Shown: positions 25,035 through 34,136, counted from the first letter of the stretch. The stretch is 64,000 nucleotides of DNA from Oerskovia merdavium (GCF_014836755.1 NZ_JACSQF010000012.1:34688-98687); one strand, 5' to 3'. Notes: generated by a model from the sequence alone, not told the origin. Program-made: numbers and translations.

Positions 25035-26258
25035 TCAGCGCCGACGGATGCCCTGCGCGAACACGTCCAGCACGGCCAGGATGCCGTCGTGCTGCCAGAT
25101 GCGGTTGCGCTGCCGGCCGGTGCGCTCCTGGAGCACACCTGCGTCGGAGAGCTGGACCAATGCGCGCTGCGCGGTCACAGCGTTCATCCCCAACCTGCCG
25201 GTCAGGAACGCCGCGTTGACGACGGGGTGGGCGACCAGGTGGGGCACGACCTTCCAGGCCGCAGCTTGCGGACGCAGGTTCCCCAGCTGCTCCTTCGCCT
25301 GCGAGATCTGCGCCCCCAGGTCGTCGACGAGCCGCGCACCGGAACGTGCGGCGTAGCGACCGGCCCGGGCGAACTGCTCGACGATCGGCCGGGCGTCGCC
25401 CTCACGATAGGCCGTGAGCGCGTCGAAGTAGGCCTCGGTGTCGACCAGGAGTCCCGCCGAGACGGGGGCCGTGGTGTGTCGGACCGTCCCCTTGGAGCGG
25501 AGCAGGGCGTGGACGAGAGCGCGCCCCGTACGTCCGTTCCCGTCAGCGAACGGGTGGATCGTCTCGAACTGCGCATGAGCGACAGCAGCCTGGGCCAGGA
25601 CGGGGAGATCGTCCCGGTGCATGAAGTCCACCAGGTCACGCATCGCAGGTGCGACCAGCTCGGGCTGAGGGGCGACGTGCGAGGCTCCTCGCGGGCTGAT
25701 GCTGCTCGTCCCCACCCAGACCAGACCGTCGCGGTATCGACCTGCGTGCTGCTCCCCGCCGCGCTGGCCCGAGAGGAGCTCGTGCTGCATGGTGAGGATC
25801 GCGGACTCGTCCAGCCTGTCGGCCAGCGCGAGCGCTGCCTCCATCGCGCGCACGTTGGCGACGACGGTCTGCGCGTTCACGCTGGTCGACTGGTCGATCT
25901 CGGCGAGTGCGAGCTGCCTGGCCCCCACGGTGAGGTTCTCGATCTGCGACGACGACGCCGACTCGGTGCGCAGCAGCACCGACGCCATGGGCCCGAGTGC
26001 GGGGCTGTCCACGCCGAGCACGGTGCGTGCGTACGCGTCGAAGCGCGTGAGCTCGGTGGTCGCCACCTCGACGTCGGCGGCGAGGTCGTTCGGGACGTCG
26101 GGAGCCAGGTCGGCGATCTCCGCGGGGACCGTCGACGTGTACGGCCCGGACCCGGCCGTGACCTGGGCCCGGGTGGACAGCCCGTCGTCCTCCGCCACCC
26201 AGACGTGTTCCTCGTGGCCGACCGGTGCGAGCACGAGGGGCGTCCGATCTGTCGTCAT
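25035..26258 (-). CDS. Fic-domain AMP-transferase with self-inhibitory motif and C-terminal HTH
   Basis: A 407-aa Fic protein. The N-terminal part holds SSSQIENL at about residues 102-109: the S-x-x-x-E-(G/N) inhibitory helix that makes this a class II (intramolecularly inhibited) enzyme. The catalytic motif HPFADGNGR is at 235-243, with the flap region upstream (GRYRDGLVWVG). The C-terminal ~80 residues form a winged-helix-like DNA-binding domain (NAAFLTGRLGMNAVTAQRAL, then LSDAGVLQERTGRQRNRIW). The likely activity is AMPylation of a protein target. The start is the ATG at 26258; an upstream TTG lies inside the inverted repeat at 26270-26296, which is probably its own operator. The gene is bracketed by two copies of a hairpin repeat. 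Confidence 0.92.
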   Translation of the reverse strand: MTTDRTPLVLAPVGHEEHVWVAEDDGLSTRAQVTAGSGPYTSTVPAEIADLAPDVPNDLAADVEVATTELTRFDAYARTVLGVDSPALGPMASVLLRTESASSSQIENLTVGARQLALAEIDQSTSVNAQTVVANVRAMEAALALADRLDESAILTMQHELLSGQRGGEQHAGRYRDGLVWVGTSSISPRGASHVAPQPELVAPAMRDLVDFMHRDDLPVLAQAAVAHAQFETIHPFADGNGRTGRALVHALLRSKGTVRHTTAPVSAGLLVDTEAYFDALTAYREGDARPIVEQFARAGRYAARSGARLVDDLGAQISQAKEQLGNLRPQAAAWKVVPHLVAHPVVNAAFLTGRLGMNAVTAQRALVQLSDAGVLQERTGRQRNRIWQHDGILAVLDVFAQGIRRR

Positions 26259-26269
26259 ATCTCCATGGT

Positions 26270-26296
26270 ACTTACAGTTCAACCAAAACTGTAAGT
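26270..26296. promoter_or_regulatory. Inverted repeat upstream of fic (probable operator)
   Basis: ACTTACAGTT (26270-26279) and AACTGTAAGT (26287-26296) form a perfect 10-bp inverted repeat with a 7-nt spacer. It lies 11 bp before the fic ATG and is strikingly AT-rich against its surroundings. It is in the right place to block transcription, and the Fic protein itself has a C-terminal winged-helix domain. Autoregulation is inference. Confidence 0.75.
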
Positions 26297-26320
26297 AAGT
26301 GAAGCGGCTTGATCACAGTT

Positions 26321-26369
26321 CGCCCGACGGCGCCGACCCCGGGAGGTGCGCTCCGCCGTCGGGCGTGGG
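26321..26369. repeat. Hairpin repeat, copy 2, flanking fic gene
   Basis: Near-identical direct repeat of 24971-25020: CGCCCGACGGCG (26321-26332) and CGCCGTCGGGCG (26354-26365) make a 12-bp stem. It lies 16 bp downstream of the MMPL gene stop, where it can act as that gene's terminator, and just upstream of the fic operator. Confidence 0.85.
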
Positions 26370-26385
26370 TCGTCCTGGCGGGCCG

Positions 26386-28509
26386 CTACTCGCGGACCGG
26401 CGCGCCCGACGGGAGCGCGGACACTTCCTCGACCGGCACGTCCTCCTTGCGGCCCAGTGCGCTCGGCCACCACATGTGGCGCCCCACGTCGAGGTTCAGC
26501 GCCGTGACGAGCACCGAGCGGACCACGAGCGTGTCAAGCAGGACGCCGAACGCGACCGCGAACCCGATCTCCGCGAACGCGACCACGGGCAGCGTGCCCA
26601 GCACCGCGAACGTCCCCGCGAGGACCAGCCCGGCCGACGTGATGACCGCTCCCGTCGCAGCCAGCCCGATGAGCGCGCCCCGCCGTGTCCCGACGCGCAG
26701 CGACTCCTCGCGCACCCGGGTCATGAGGAAGATGTTGTAGTCGATCCCGAGCGCGACGAGGAACACGAACACGAACAGCGGCAACGAGGTGTCGGCGCCC
26801 TCGAACCCGAACACGTACGTGAACACGAGCGCGCTCACGCCCAGGGCCGCGGTGAACGACAGCACCACGGTCGCCACCAGGATGAGCGGGGCCGTGATCG
26901 CGCGCAGGAGCAGCGCGAGGATGACGAGCACGGTCAGCAGGATGATCGGGATGATGAGCTGGTTGTCCGCGGACGAGGCGCGCTGGACGTCGAGCGTGAT
27001 CGCGCTCGCCCCGCCCACCATGGCGTCGGCGTCCGGGACGGCGTGGACCGCGTCCCGGACCCGGTCGACCGTGTCGTAGGCCGCGCGGGAGTCCGGCTCG
27101 GACGTGAGCGTGCCCTCCATGTACGCGTAGCCGCCCGCGGACACGGGCTCGGTCACGGTCGAGGCATCGATGCCCTCGGTGCTCGCGAACGCGTCGTGCA
27201 CGGCTGCCACCGCGGTGGGCGACGAGGCGTCGGCGACGACGACCACGGGAGACCCCGAGCCGGCCGGGAAATGTTCGCTCAGGACCTGCTCGCCCACGAT
27301 CGAGGGCTGCTCGCCCCGGAACGACTCGGCGCTCGACAGCCCGTTGGCGTCGAGCTGCGTGATGCCCAGTCCCAGCACGGCCAGGACGATCGACGTCACG
27401 ACCCACACGCGCCGGGGCCGGTGGGAGATGCGTGTCCCGAGCCGCGCCCAGACGCCGTGCTCGGTGGGCTCGTCGTCGCCCAGGTGCGGCACGCGCGGCC
27501 AGAACACCCACCGGCCCGTCGCGACCAGCAGCGCGGGCAGCAGCGTCAGCATGACCAGCAGCGCGACCACGATCCCGACCGCCGCGACGGGCCCCAGCCC
27601 GGCCGTCGAGCTCATCTGCGCGAACAGCAGGCACAGCATGCCGATCGCGACCGTCGCACCGCTCGCGACGATCGCCGGGCCCGCGCGGTGCAGCGCGAGC
27701 GCCATGGCCTCGTGCCGGTCCTCGTGGCGACGGAGCTCTTCCCGGTAGCGCGCGACGAGCAACAGGGCGTAGTCCGTCCCCGCCCCGAAGACCAGGACCG
27801 TGAGGATGCCCGCGCTCTGCGCGTTCACGGTCAGGCCCGTCGTGTCCGCCAGCACGTAGATCACGGCCTGCGACACGGTCAGCGCGACCCCCGCCGAGAC
27901 CACGGGCAGGAGCCACAGCGTGGGGCTGCGGTAGGTCAGCAGCAGGATCACGATCACGACGCCCGCCGCTGCGTAGAGCAGCGTCGAGTCGATGCCCTCG
28001 AACGCCTCGGACGAGTCCGCGGCCGACCCTGCCGGACCGGTCACGTAGACCTCCATGCCGTTCGCGCCGTCCTCGGCGGTCGCGCGCAGGTCCGCGACCG
28101 CGTCGGCCGCGAGGTTCCACCCCTCGCTGCCCAGGTCGAGCGGGACGACCACCTGGGCGGCCTGCCCGTCCTCGGACGGGATCGGCCCGACGACGTCCCC
28201 GTCCAGGGTGTCGAGCTCACCGAACGTCGCGACGTCCTGGGAGACCGCCGCGAGGTCCTCGGGCGTGAGGCCCGACTCGCGCACGTAGACCAGGACCGCC
28301 GGGATCGTGTTGGGCGAGGTGAAGCTGCTCGCGACGTCGAGCACCTGGGTCGACTCGGCGTCGGCCGGGAGCCAGGACTTGGCGTCGTTGTCCTGCGCTC
28401 CCGTGAGCTTGCCGGCCAGCGGCGCGGTCAGTGCCAGGACGACCGCCCAGAACGCGATGACGACCCACTTGGCGTAACGGTGCGTGATCCAGCCGGCGAT
28501 GCGAGACAT
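26386..28509 (-). CDS. MMPL-family RND transporter
   Basis: A 707-aa membrane protein of the MMPL/RND type. It has two homologous halves. Each half has one TM, a large extracellular domain (for example the loop with EDLAAVSQDVATFGELDTLD, and later the EHFPAGSGSPVVVVADA part) and a five-helix bundle. The TM4 region AGILTVLVFGAGTDYALLLVARYRE is the MMPL hallmark, with its second-half mirror FVFLVALGIDYNIFLMTRVRE; these carry the Asp-Tyr pairs of the proton relay. It probably exports a lipid or hydrophobic compound using proton motive force. ATG at 28509 has GGGAGAACCC upstream. No adaptor or regulator gene is adjacent. A 234-bp gap separates it from the divergent 839-aa protein gene. Confidence 0.92.
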   Translation of the reverse strand: MSRIAGWITHRYAKWVVIAFWAVVLALTAPLAGKLTGAQDNDAKSWLPADAESTQVLDVASSFTSPNTIPAVLVYVRESGLTPEDLAAVSQDVATFGELDTLDGDVVGPIPSEDGQAAQVVVPLDLGSEGWNLAADAVADLRATAEDGANGMEVYVTGPAGSAADSSEAFEGIDSTLLYAAAGVVIVILLLTYRSPTLWLLPVVSAGVALTVSQAVIYVLADTTGLTVNAQSAGILTVLVFGAGTDYALLLVARYREELRRHEDRHEAMALALHRAGPAIVASGATVAIGMLCLLFAQMSSTAGLGPVAAVGIVVALLVMLTLLPALLVATGRWVFWPRVPHLGDDEPTEHGVWARLGTRISHRPRRVWVVTSIVLAVLGLGITQLDANGLSSAESFRGEQPSIVGEQVLSEHFPAGSGSPVVVVADASSPTAVAAVHDAFASTEGIDASTVTEPVSAGGYAYMEGTLTSEPDSRAAYDTVDRVRDAVHAVPDADAMVGGASAITLDVQRASSADNQLIIPIILLTVLVILALLLRAITAPLILVATVVLSFTAALGVSALVFTYVFGFEGADTSLPLFVFVFLVALGIDYNIFLMTRVREESLRVGTRRGALIGLAATGAVITSAGLVLAGTFAVLGTLPVVAFAEIGFAVAFGVLLDTLVVRSVLVTALNLDVGRHMWWPSALGRKEDVPVEEVSALPSGAPVRE

Positions 28510-28743
28510 GGGTTCTCCCCGAGACTCCCGGTGCACTTCGGCGCGAGATTCCAGCGCACACCCACGAGGGGGTGGGTGTCAACGGTTCTGATCGCCTGGG
28601 CGAGCGGAGCCAACCTGTGGACAAGTGCCTACGTGGGGGGTCGACCTGCTACGAATGGGGCGCCACATTCACCAGAGAGCAGGGGGCGTCTCTGGGTTCG
28701 GTCGATCGAGACCACGACGGCGCCCCAGGGGGACGCCAGGACA

Positions 28744-31263
28744 ATGCCAGAAGAGACGATCGCCTCGAACCCTTCGTCCGCCGAGGGAGCGACCACGGGA
28801 GAGCCCGCCGGGCATGCGCCACCGCCCACGCTCCCTCTGACCCGTCAACAGCTCACGGCCGCTGCGGCCCGCGCGGGCATCGGCTACGCGGCAGGACTCG
28901 TCGTGGCTCTGCTCGCCGTCGTCGCGCTCGGGATCAGCATGGCGACCACCGACGCCTCGTCCTGGAGCGGGGGCAGCGACGTGTCGGTCGACGGACTCGG
29001 CGCGGTACTGACGCTTCCGTTCCTGTTCGTCGGCATGGCGCTGCTCGGCCCGCTCAACGCCTCACTGGTCGGCCAGGGATCCGCGAGCGTCTTCCTCGCG
29101 CCGCTGTCGATCACCGCCGTCATCATGGCCGGCATCCTGCTGTGGACGGTCGTCCGGCGCCGCACGACCGACGCGGTCGCCCCTCGGGCACCCCGCACGC
29201 TGTGGCTCGAGTCCCTCGTGACGGGCGGCGTCCTCGGGCTCGGGGGCGCGATCCTCGCGGCAGTCTTCCGCTTCTCACAGAGCACGGGCGACGGACTGTT
29301 CCAGTATGCGTTCACGACCGGTGTCAACGCGTTCGGAGTCTTCGCGGGCGGCATCCTCGTGGGCACGACTGCTGCCGCGCTCGGCCTCGCGCTCCGCTCG
29401 CCACAGCCGGGGCTCACTGCTCTGGGCATCCCCGTGCCGGCCGTCGTCCGACGCTCGGCCGACGCGCTGCTCGTCGGTGCCGTCCCCGCGGTCGGCCTCA
29501 CCCTGATCATCCTTCTCATCGCCGGGGTCGCACGGCTCGGCCTGGGTGAGACGATCACCGGCGTCCTGACCGTCCTGCCCAACGTCCTGGTCCTGGGACT
29601 GGGTGTCGCCTCGCTCGGCGGCATCCAGGCGAGCGCTTCTGGAGGCGGCGCCGCAGCGGGGTACGTCGCCACGCTGTCCAGCGAGGGCGTGCCGGCCTGG
29701 GCCTGGCTCGCCGTCCTGATTCCCGTCATCGCGGTCGTCGCCGCCGGCACCCGCTTGCGCCTCGTCGCACGCGACCCCCTGCCCTGGTCGGCCGCCTGGG
29801 CGACCCCCTTGGTCCTCGCAGCGGTCACGCTGCTCGCCACCCTCGTGTCGGGGGTGCGCGCTGTCGGGAGCGCGTCCGCAGGACTCCTCGGCTCCGCAGC
29901 AGGCGAGGCCGCACTGCATCTCGCCGTCTGGACGGCTCTCGTCGCCGCAGCGTGGGGTCTGCTCGTCGAGGTCGTGGCCCGCCGGTTCGCCCCGTGGGTG
30001 GTCGCGGTGCTCCCGCCTCGACTGGTGAACCTCCTGTCGACCACCCGCACCACCACCGAGCCCCCGGGTGGCAGCGACAGCGGCACCGCAGGTGACGGTA
30101 CCGCCCCTCCCGCGCCTGCCGTCCAGAGCGCCCCGTCCGGAGCCGACCCGCACCCCGGGGCGGACGACGTGCCTGCGGGCTCGGCGCCGTCGAGCCTCCC
30201 CACCACTCCCGAGGCGGGTCCGCCCACGCTCCCGGCCGTCGACCGCAAGAAGGCGCTGATCGTCCTCGGGACCGTCGGCGCAGGGATCATCGTGGTGGTC
30301 GGCGCCGCCGTCGCACGGAACGTCGTCGCGAGCACCGTCTACTCCCCCTCCGCCCCCGTCGAGGCCTATCTCGACGCCCTCGAGCGCGGCGACGCCCAGG
30401 CTGCCCTCGCGCTCGCCGACCCGGACGTGCCCAACAGCGAGCGCACCCTGCTCACGAACGACGTGTACGGAGGGGTCGCGGAACGGCCGACCGGCGCCAC
30501 GATCACCGACATCGAGCGCTTCGAGGACATCGCGACCATCACCGCCACCTACGACCAGGAGGGCCGGAAGTCGACCCAGACGTTCACGGTCCGCCGCACG
30601 GGAGCAGAGCTCCTCGTGTTCGACCGCTGGGAGCTCGTCGCTCCGGAGGTCCCCGTCGTCGACCTCGCATCGGTCGCGAACCAACAGTTGGGCACCGTCG
30701 TCGTGAACGGCGTGGACGTCGACCTGGCGCCGAGCGGCTCACCGGCGTTCCGCGCGCTCCCCGGCCGGTGGGAAGTCACACTGCCCGACGTCGGAGAGCT
30801 CCAGAGCGCACCCACGCTGACGTTCACCGTCGGCGGGCCTGGGGACGTCTGGTCCGACGGGCCCGATGACGAGGTCCTCGGCTACTCGTTCACGTCGGAA
30901 GCGCTCGACGCGGCCGAGGCAGCGGCTCGGGCAGACCTCGACGCATGTGTCGCCTCACCCGAGGCCGAGCCCGAGGGGTGCGAGCTCGCGGACTTCTCCT
31001 ACCGTGCCGACGAGGTCACGGGCGCTGCGTGGGCAGTGACGACCGACCCGACGTTCACGGCGACGGACGACGGGCCGTCGATCACCGTGGAGGTCCGGGA
31101 CGGCCAGGTCACCCGCACGGGCACCATGCCCCCTGGCGGCGGATGGTTCGCCGAGACCGAGCCCACCCCCTACAGCTACGAACGGGACCTGCGCTACTCG
31201 ACGACCTACGTGATCGGCCAGGACGGAAAGCTCGTGATCGGCGAGGGCATCTGGGACTGGTGA
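28744..31263 (+). CDS. Large multidomain membrane protein, unrecognised
   Basis: An 839-aa protein I do not recognise. An N-terminal cytoplasmic tail is rich in Pro/Thr. About nine hydrophobic segments fill residues 45-430 (starting AGIGYAAGLVVALLAVVALG). A Pro/Gly/Ser/Thr-rich linker spans about 440-495, then another TM helix (KKALIVLGTVGAGIIVVVGA), then an extracellular part of about 300 residues. The last part begins PVEAYLDALERGDAQAALAL, resembling the DUF4878/NTF2-like 'helix before beta sheet' domains found on extracytoplasmic parts of Gram-positive membrane proteins. It has one pair of Cys (CVASPEAEPEGC). Similar proteins in actinobacteria carry zinc-ribbons; none is seen here. Single gene, ended by the long palindrome at 31284. 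Confidence 0.75.
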   Translation: MPEETIASNPSSAEGATTGEPAGHAPPPTLPLTRQQLTAAAARAGIGYAAGLVVALLAVVALGISMATTDASSWSGGSDVSVDGLGAVLTLPFLFVGMALLGPLNASLVGQGSASVFLAPLSITAVIMAGILLWTVVRRRTTDAVAPRAPRTLWLESLVTGGVLGLGGAILAAVFRFSQSTGDGLFQYAFTTGVNAFGVFAGGILVGTTAAALGLALRSPQPGLTALGIPVPAVVRRSADALLVGAVPAVGLTLIILLIAGVARLGLGETITGVLTVLPNVLVLGLGVASLGGIQASASGGGAAAGYVATLSSEGVPAWAWLAVLIPVIAVVAAGTRLRLVARDPLPWSAAWATPLVLAAVTLLATLVSGVRAVGSASAGLLGSAAGEAALHLAVWTALVAAAWGLLVEVVARRFAPWVVAVLPPRLVNLLSTTRTTTEPPGGSDSGTAGDGTAPPAPAVQSAPSGADPHPGADDVPAGSAPSSLPTTPEAGPPTLPAVDRKKALIVLGTVGAGIIVVVGAAVARNVVASTVYSPSAPVEAYLDALERGDAQAALALADPDVPNSERTLLTNDVYGGVAERPTGATITDIERFEDIATITATYDQEGRKSTQTFTVRRTGAELLVFDRWELVAPEVPVVDLASVANQQLGTVVVNGVDVDLAPSGSPAFRALPGRWEVTLPDVGELQSAPTLTFTVGGPGDVWSDGPDDEVLGYSFTSEALDAAEAAARADLDACVASPEAEPEGCELADFSYRADEVTGAAWAVTTDPTFTATDDGPSITVEVRDGQVTRTGTMPPGGGWFAETEPTPYSYERDLRYSTTYVIGQDGKLVIGEGIWDW

Positions 31264-31283
31264 CCCGCGCCCCACGCCACGTC

Positions 31284-31336
31284 GAGAACGAGGTTGCGGT
31301 CGTTCTGGGGCCCAGAACGACCGCAACCTCGTTCTC
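31284..31336. repeat. Long palindromic repeat, copy C (short form)
   Basis: A 53-bp perfect palindrome with 26-nt arms and a 1-nt centre. The left arm starts GAGAACGAGGTTGCGGTCGT (31284) and the right arm ends CGACCGCAACCTCGTTCTC (31336). It is the head-plus-inverted-tail form without the extra direct copy. It lies between the convergent 839-aa protein gene and the amino-acid permease gene, so it likely ends both transcripts. Confidence 0.92.
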
Positions 31337-31349
31337 GGCGCCTCAGGGG

Positions 31350-32816
31350 TCAGGCGGTCCGCTTCCGGAGCCACGACCGCACCCCGTACACCGCCACGAT
31401 CACGCCCACGAGCACCACGGTCGAGACGAGCTGGACGCGCGCGGCGTCGTCGAACAGCATGAGCACCACGAGCCCCGCCAACCCCGCCAACGTCGCCCAC
31501 GTGAGCCACGGGTACGCCCACATGCGCAGCGTCATCCGGTCCGCGCCGCCCGCTGCGGCCTCGAGGCGACGGCGCAGCCGGAGCTGGGACACCGCGATGA
31601 AGACCCAGACGACGAGCAGCGCCGAGCCCACCGCGTTGAGCAGGATGCCCAGGACCTCGCCCGGCAGCAGCCAGTTGAGCCCCACGGACACGAGGCCGAA
31701 GAACACCGAGAGCAGCACCGCGACCCAGGGGACCCCGGTCGGCGAGACCTTGGTCAGCGCGGGGTGGCCGTCGCCGCGGCCCGCGAGCGAGAACGCCATG
31801 CGCGAGGTGCCGTAGACGTTCGCGTTGAACGCCGACAGCAGCGCCACGACCACCACGGCCTCCATGAGCCGGGCTGCGCTCGGCAGCCCCGCGAGGTCGA
31901 GCACCGCGACGAACGGGCCGCTCAGCAGCTCGGGGGCGTCCCACGGCAGCACGAGCGCCATGATCGCGACCGCGCCGACGTAGAAGAAGAGGATGCGCCA
32001 CACGATCGAGCGCGTCGCGGTGACGATCGCCTTCTGCGGGTCGCGCGCCTCGGCCGCGGCGATCGTCACGATCTCGATACCGCCGAACGCGAAGACGACG
32101 ACCAGCAGCCCGGCCGCGATGCCCGGCAGCCCGTTCGGCGCGAAGCCCGCGAGCGAGGCAGGGTCACCGAAGATGTTGGTCGTGCCCACCGGGTCGGTGC
32201 CGGGCAGCCAGCCCAGCACGAGCAGGACCCCGATCACCAGGAACGCGACGATCGCCGCGACCTTGATGAACGCGAACCAGAACTCGAACTCGCCGAAGTG
32301 CTTGACGCCCCACAGGTTCACGACCGCGAACACCGCGACGAACACGAGCGCGACGACCCACTGCGGCACGCCCGGGACCCACCCGGAGACGATCTGCGAG
32401 GCCCCCGTGATCTCCGCACCGAGCACCATGATGAGCGTGAACCAGTACAGCCAGCCCAGCGTGAAGCCCGCCCAGCGCCCCAGCGCGGTCTCGGCGTAGA
32501 CGGAGAACGACCCGCTCGACGGCACGGCCGCGGCCATCTCCGCGAGCATCCGCATGACGAGGATCACGAGCAGCCCGGCGACCGCGTACGAGACCAGGAC
32601 GGCTGGTCCGGCCGTCGCGATCCCGACGCCGCTGCCGAGGAACAGCCCGGCACCGATCGCCGAGCCGAGGCCCATCATCGTCAGGTGGCGGGTGCGTAGG
32701 CCGTGCGCGAGCTGCTCACCCTCGGGGGCGAGGGGCGCGGGCGGGTGCGTGGCGCCGTCGGGCAGGGAGGAGGACGAGCCGTCAGGCGTGCCCGACGGCG
32801 AAGGTGCGTTGGTCAT
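31350..32816 (-). CDS. Amino-acid permease of the AAT family
   Basis: A 488-aa APC-superfamily transporter of the amino-acid transporter (AAT: GabP/ProY/AnsP) family. The entry block LAHGLRTRHLTMMGLGSAIG with GAGLFLGSG is diagnostic, followed by EMAAAVPSSGSFSVYAETAL and the TM6 region FAFGGIEIVTIAAAEARDPQ. About 12 TM helices are seen. The first 35 residues are a Pro/Ser/Asp-rich cytoplasmic tail. It should import an amino acid with protons; the substrate is not determinable. The ATG at 32816 is used. Isolated gene, ending 13 bp from the long palindrome. Confidence 0.9.
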   Translation of the reverse strand: MTNAPSPSGTPDGSSSSLPDGATHPPAPLAPEGEQLAHGLRTRHLTMMGLGSAIGAGLFLGSGVGIATAGPAVLVSYAVAGLLVILVMRMLAEMAAAVPSSGSFSVYAETALGRWAGFTLGWLYWFTLIMVLGAEITGASQIVSGWVPGVPQWVVALVFVAVFAVVNLWGVKHFGEFEFWFAFIKVAAIVAFLVIGVLLVLGWLPGTDPVGTTNIFGDPASLAGFAPNGLPGIAAGLLVVVFAFGGIEIVTIAAAEARDPQKAIVTATRSIVWRILFFYVGAVAIMALVLPWDAPELLSGPFVAVLDLAGLPSAARLMEAVVVVALLSAFNANVYGTSRMAFSLAGRGDGHPALTKVSPTGVPWVAVLLSVFFGLVSVGLNWLLPGEVLGILLNAVGSALLVVWVFIAVSQLRLRRRLEAAAGGADRMTLRMWAYPWLTWATLAGLAGLVVLMLFDDAARVQLVSTVVLVGVIVAVYGVRSWLRKRTA

Positions 32817-32993
32817 GGGGGTGCGGTCGTTCCGTGGTCGAGGAAGGACGCCGAGGCGGCGACGTTCCACGGTACCCGCGGACCCGCCACCGGCTCGACG
32901 CCGCTGCGCCCTGGGCGAACCGACCACGCACAGTTGCCCGGAGCGACATACGTTCGAGGGGTTCGTCCGTCAGCCGACCCTGGAGGTAGCACG

Positions 32994-33416
32994 ATGAAGG
33001 TTCTCTACACCGCCGAAGCACTCGCCACCGGAGAGGGCCGCAACGGCCACGTCCGCTCGACCGACGGGCGGGTCGACCTCGACGTCGCCGTGCCCAAGGA
33101 GATGGGCGGCAGCGGCGACGGGTCCAACCCCGAGCAGCTCTTCGCCGCGGGCTACGCGGCCTGCTTCCACTCGGCCCTGCTGGGCGTCGCGCGCCAGCGC
33201 AAGATCTCGGTCGCGGACTCGGCGATCGGTGCGAGCGTCTCGATCGGGCCGCTCGACGCCGGCGGCTACACGCTCGCGGTGCACCTCGAGGCGAGCCTGC
33301 CCGGCGTCGAGCGCGCCGTCGCCCAGGAGCTCGTCGAGGCAGCGCACCAGGTCTGCCCGTACTCGAACGCGACGCGAGGCAACATCGACGTGACCGTGGC
33401 GGTCGTCGAGGAGTAG
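32994..33416 (+). CDS. ohr: Organic hydroperoxide resistance (Ohr/OsmC family) protein
   Basis: A 140-aa Ohr-type thiol peroxidase. Both redox cysteines are present: C57 in AAGYAACFHSALL and C121 in HQVCPYSNATRGN. These flanking motifs are those of Ohr rather than OsmC. It detoxifies organic hydroperoxides in the cytosol using lipoyl or other dithiol donors. GGAGGTAGC precedes the ATG. No MarR-type OhrR repressor gene is next to it, and no clear operator is seen in the 177-bp gap before it. The next gene follows 81 bp later. Confidence 0.94.
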   Translation: MKVLYTAEALATGEGRNGHVRSTDGRVDLDVAVPKEMGGSGDGSNPEQLFAAGYAACFHSALLGVARQRKISVADSAIGASVSIGPLDAGGYTLAVHLEASLPGVERAVAQELVEAAHQVCPYSNATRGNIDVTVAVVEE

Positions 33417-33497
33417 CCCGCCCGATCCCCCAGCAGGCGGCCCGCCCCTCCTCGGTGCACGGTGGAGGGAGCACCGCACCCGACACCGAGGAGAACC

Positions 33498-34136
33498 ATG
33501 AACGTCGCCCTGATCGGAGCCCACGGCAAGGTGGGCCGCCTGCTCGTCCCGATCCTCAAGGACCACCACAACACCGTGAGCGGGATCGTGCGTCACGAGT
33601 CCCAGCTCCCGCTCGTCGAGGAGCTGGGCGGGACGCCGGTCCTGCTCGACGTCGAGCACGCCTCGACCGAGGAGATCACCGAGGCCCTGCGCGGGCACGA
33701 CGCCGTGGTGTGGTCCGCGGGCGCCGGCGGCGGGGACCCGGAACGGACCTACGCGGTCGACCGCGACGCCGCGATCCGCTCGATGGACGCGGCCGTCGCG
33801 GCGGGCGTCCCGCGCTACGTCATGGTGTCGTGGATCGGCTCGGTGCCCGACCACGGGATCCCGGAGGACAACAGCTTCTTCCCGTACGCCGACGCCAAGC
33901 TCGCGGCCGACGACCACCTGCGCGGCACCGACCTCGACTGGACGATCCTGGGTCCCGGCACCCTGACGAACCACGCGGCGACCGGCACGATCGACGTCGA
34001 GGCCGAGAAGGGCGACACGTCGCGCGGCAACGTCGCCCTGGTCGTCGCGGAGTCGTTGCGCTCGCCCTCGACCGTGGGACAGTTCGTCCGGTTCGTCGAC
34101 GGCGACACACCCGTCCTGGAGGTGTTCGGCCGCTAG
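33498..34136 (+). CDS. NAD(P)-binding atypical SDR-type oxidoreductase
   Basis: A 212-aa protein with an N-terminal Rossmann fold (MNVALIGAHGKVGRLLVPIL; glycine motif GAHGKVG), RHESQLPLVEEL at the cofactor-discriminating position, and the second-strand LLDVEHAS. It matches the NmrA/NAD(P)H-binding 'SDR-a5' group (YwnB/YtfG-like) and lacks a standard Y-x-x-x-K triad; YADAKLAADDHL occupies that position with Tyr and Lys (Y-A-D-A-K). It could be a quinone reductase or redox sensor. ATG at 33498 has GAGGAGAACC upstream. It may share a transcript with ohr, consistent with an oxidative-stress role, which is inference. Confidence 0.85.
   Translation: MNVALIGAHGKVGRLLVPILKDHHNTVSGIVRHESQLPLVEELGGTPVLLDVEHASTEEITEALRGHDAVVWSAGAGGGDPERTYAVDRDAAIRSMDAAVAAGVPRYVMVSWIGSVPDHGIPEDNSFFPYADAKLAADDHLRGTDLDWTILGPGTLTNHAATGTIDVEAEKGDTSRGNVALVVAESLRSPSTVGQFVRFVDGDTPVLEVFGR

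Noticed and set aside
26299-28743. Rightward open frame before the 839-aa protein
   Set aside because: It is antisense to the MMPL transporter and has no start signal; the true start is at 28744 with a Pro/Ser-rich tail.
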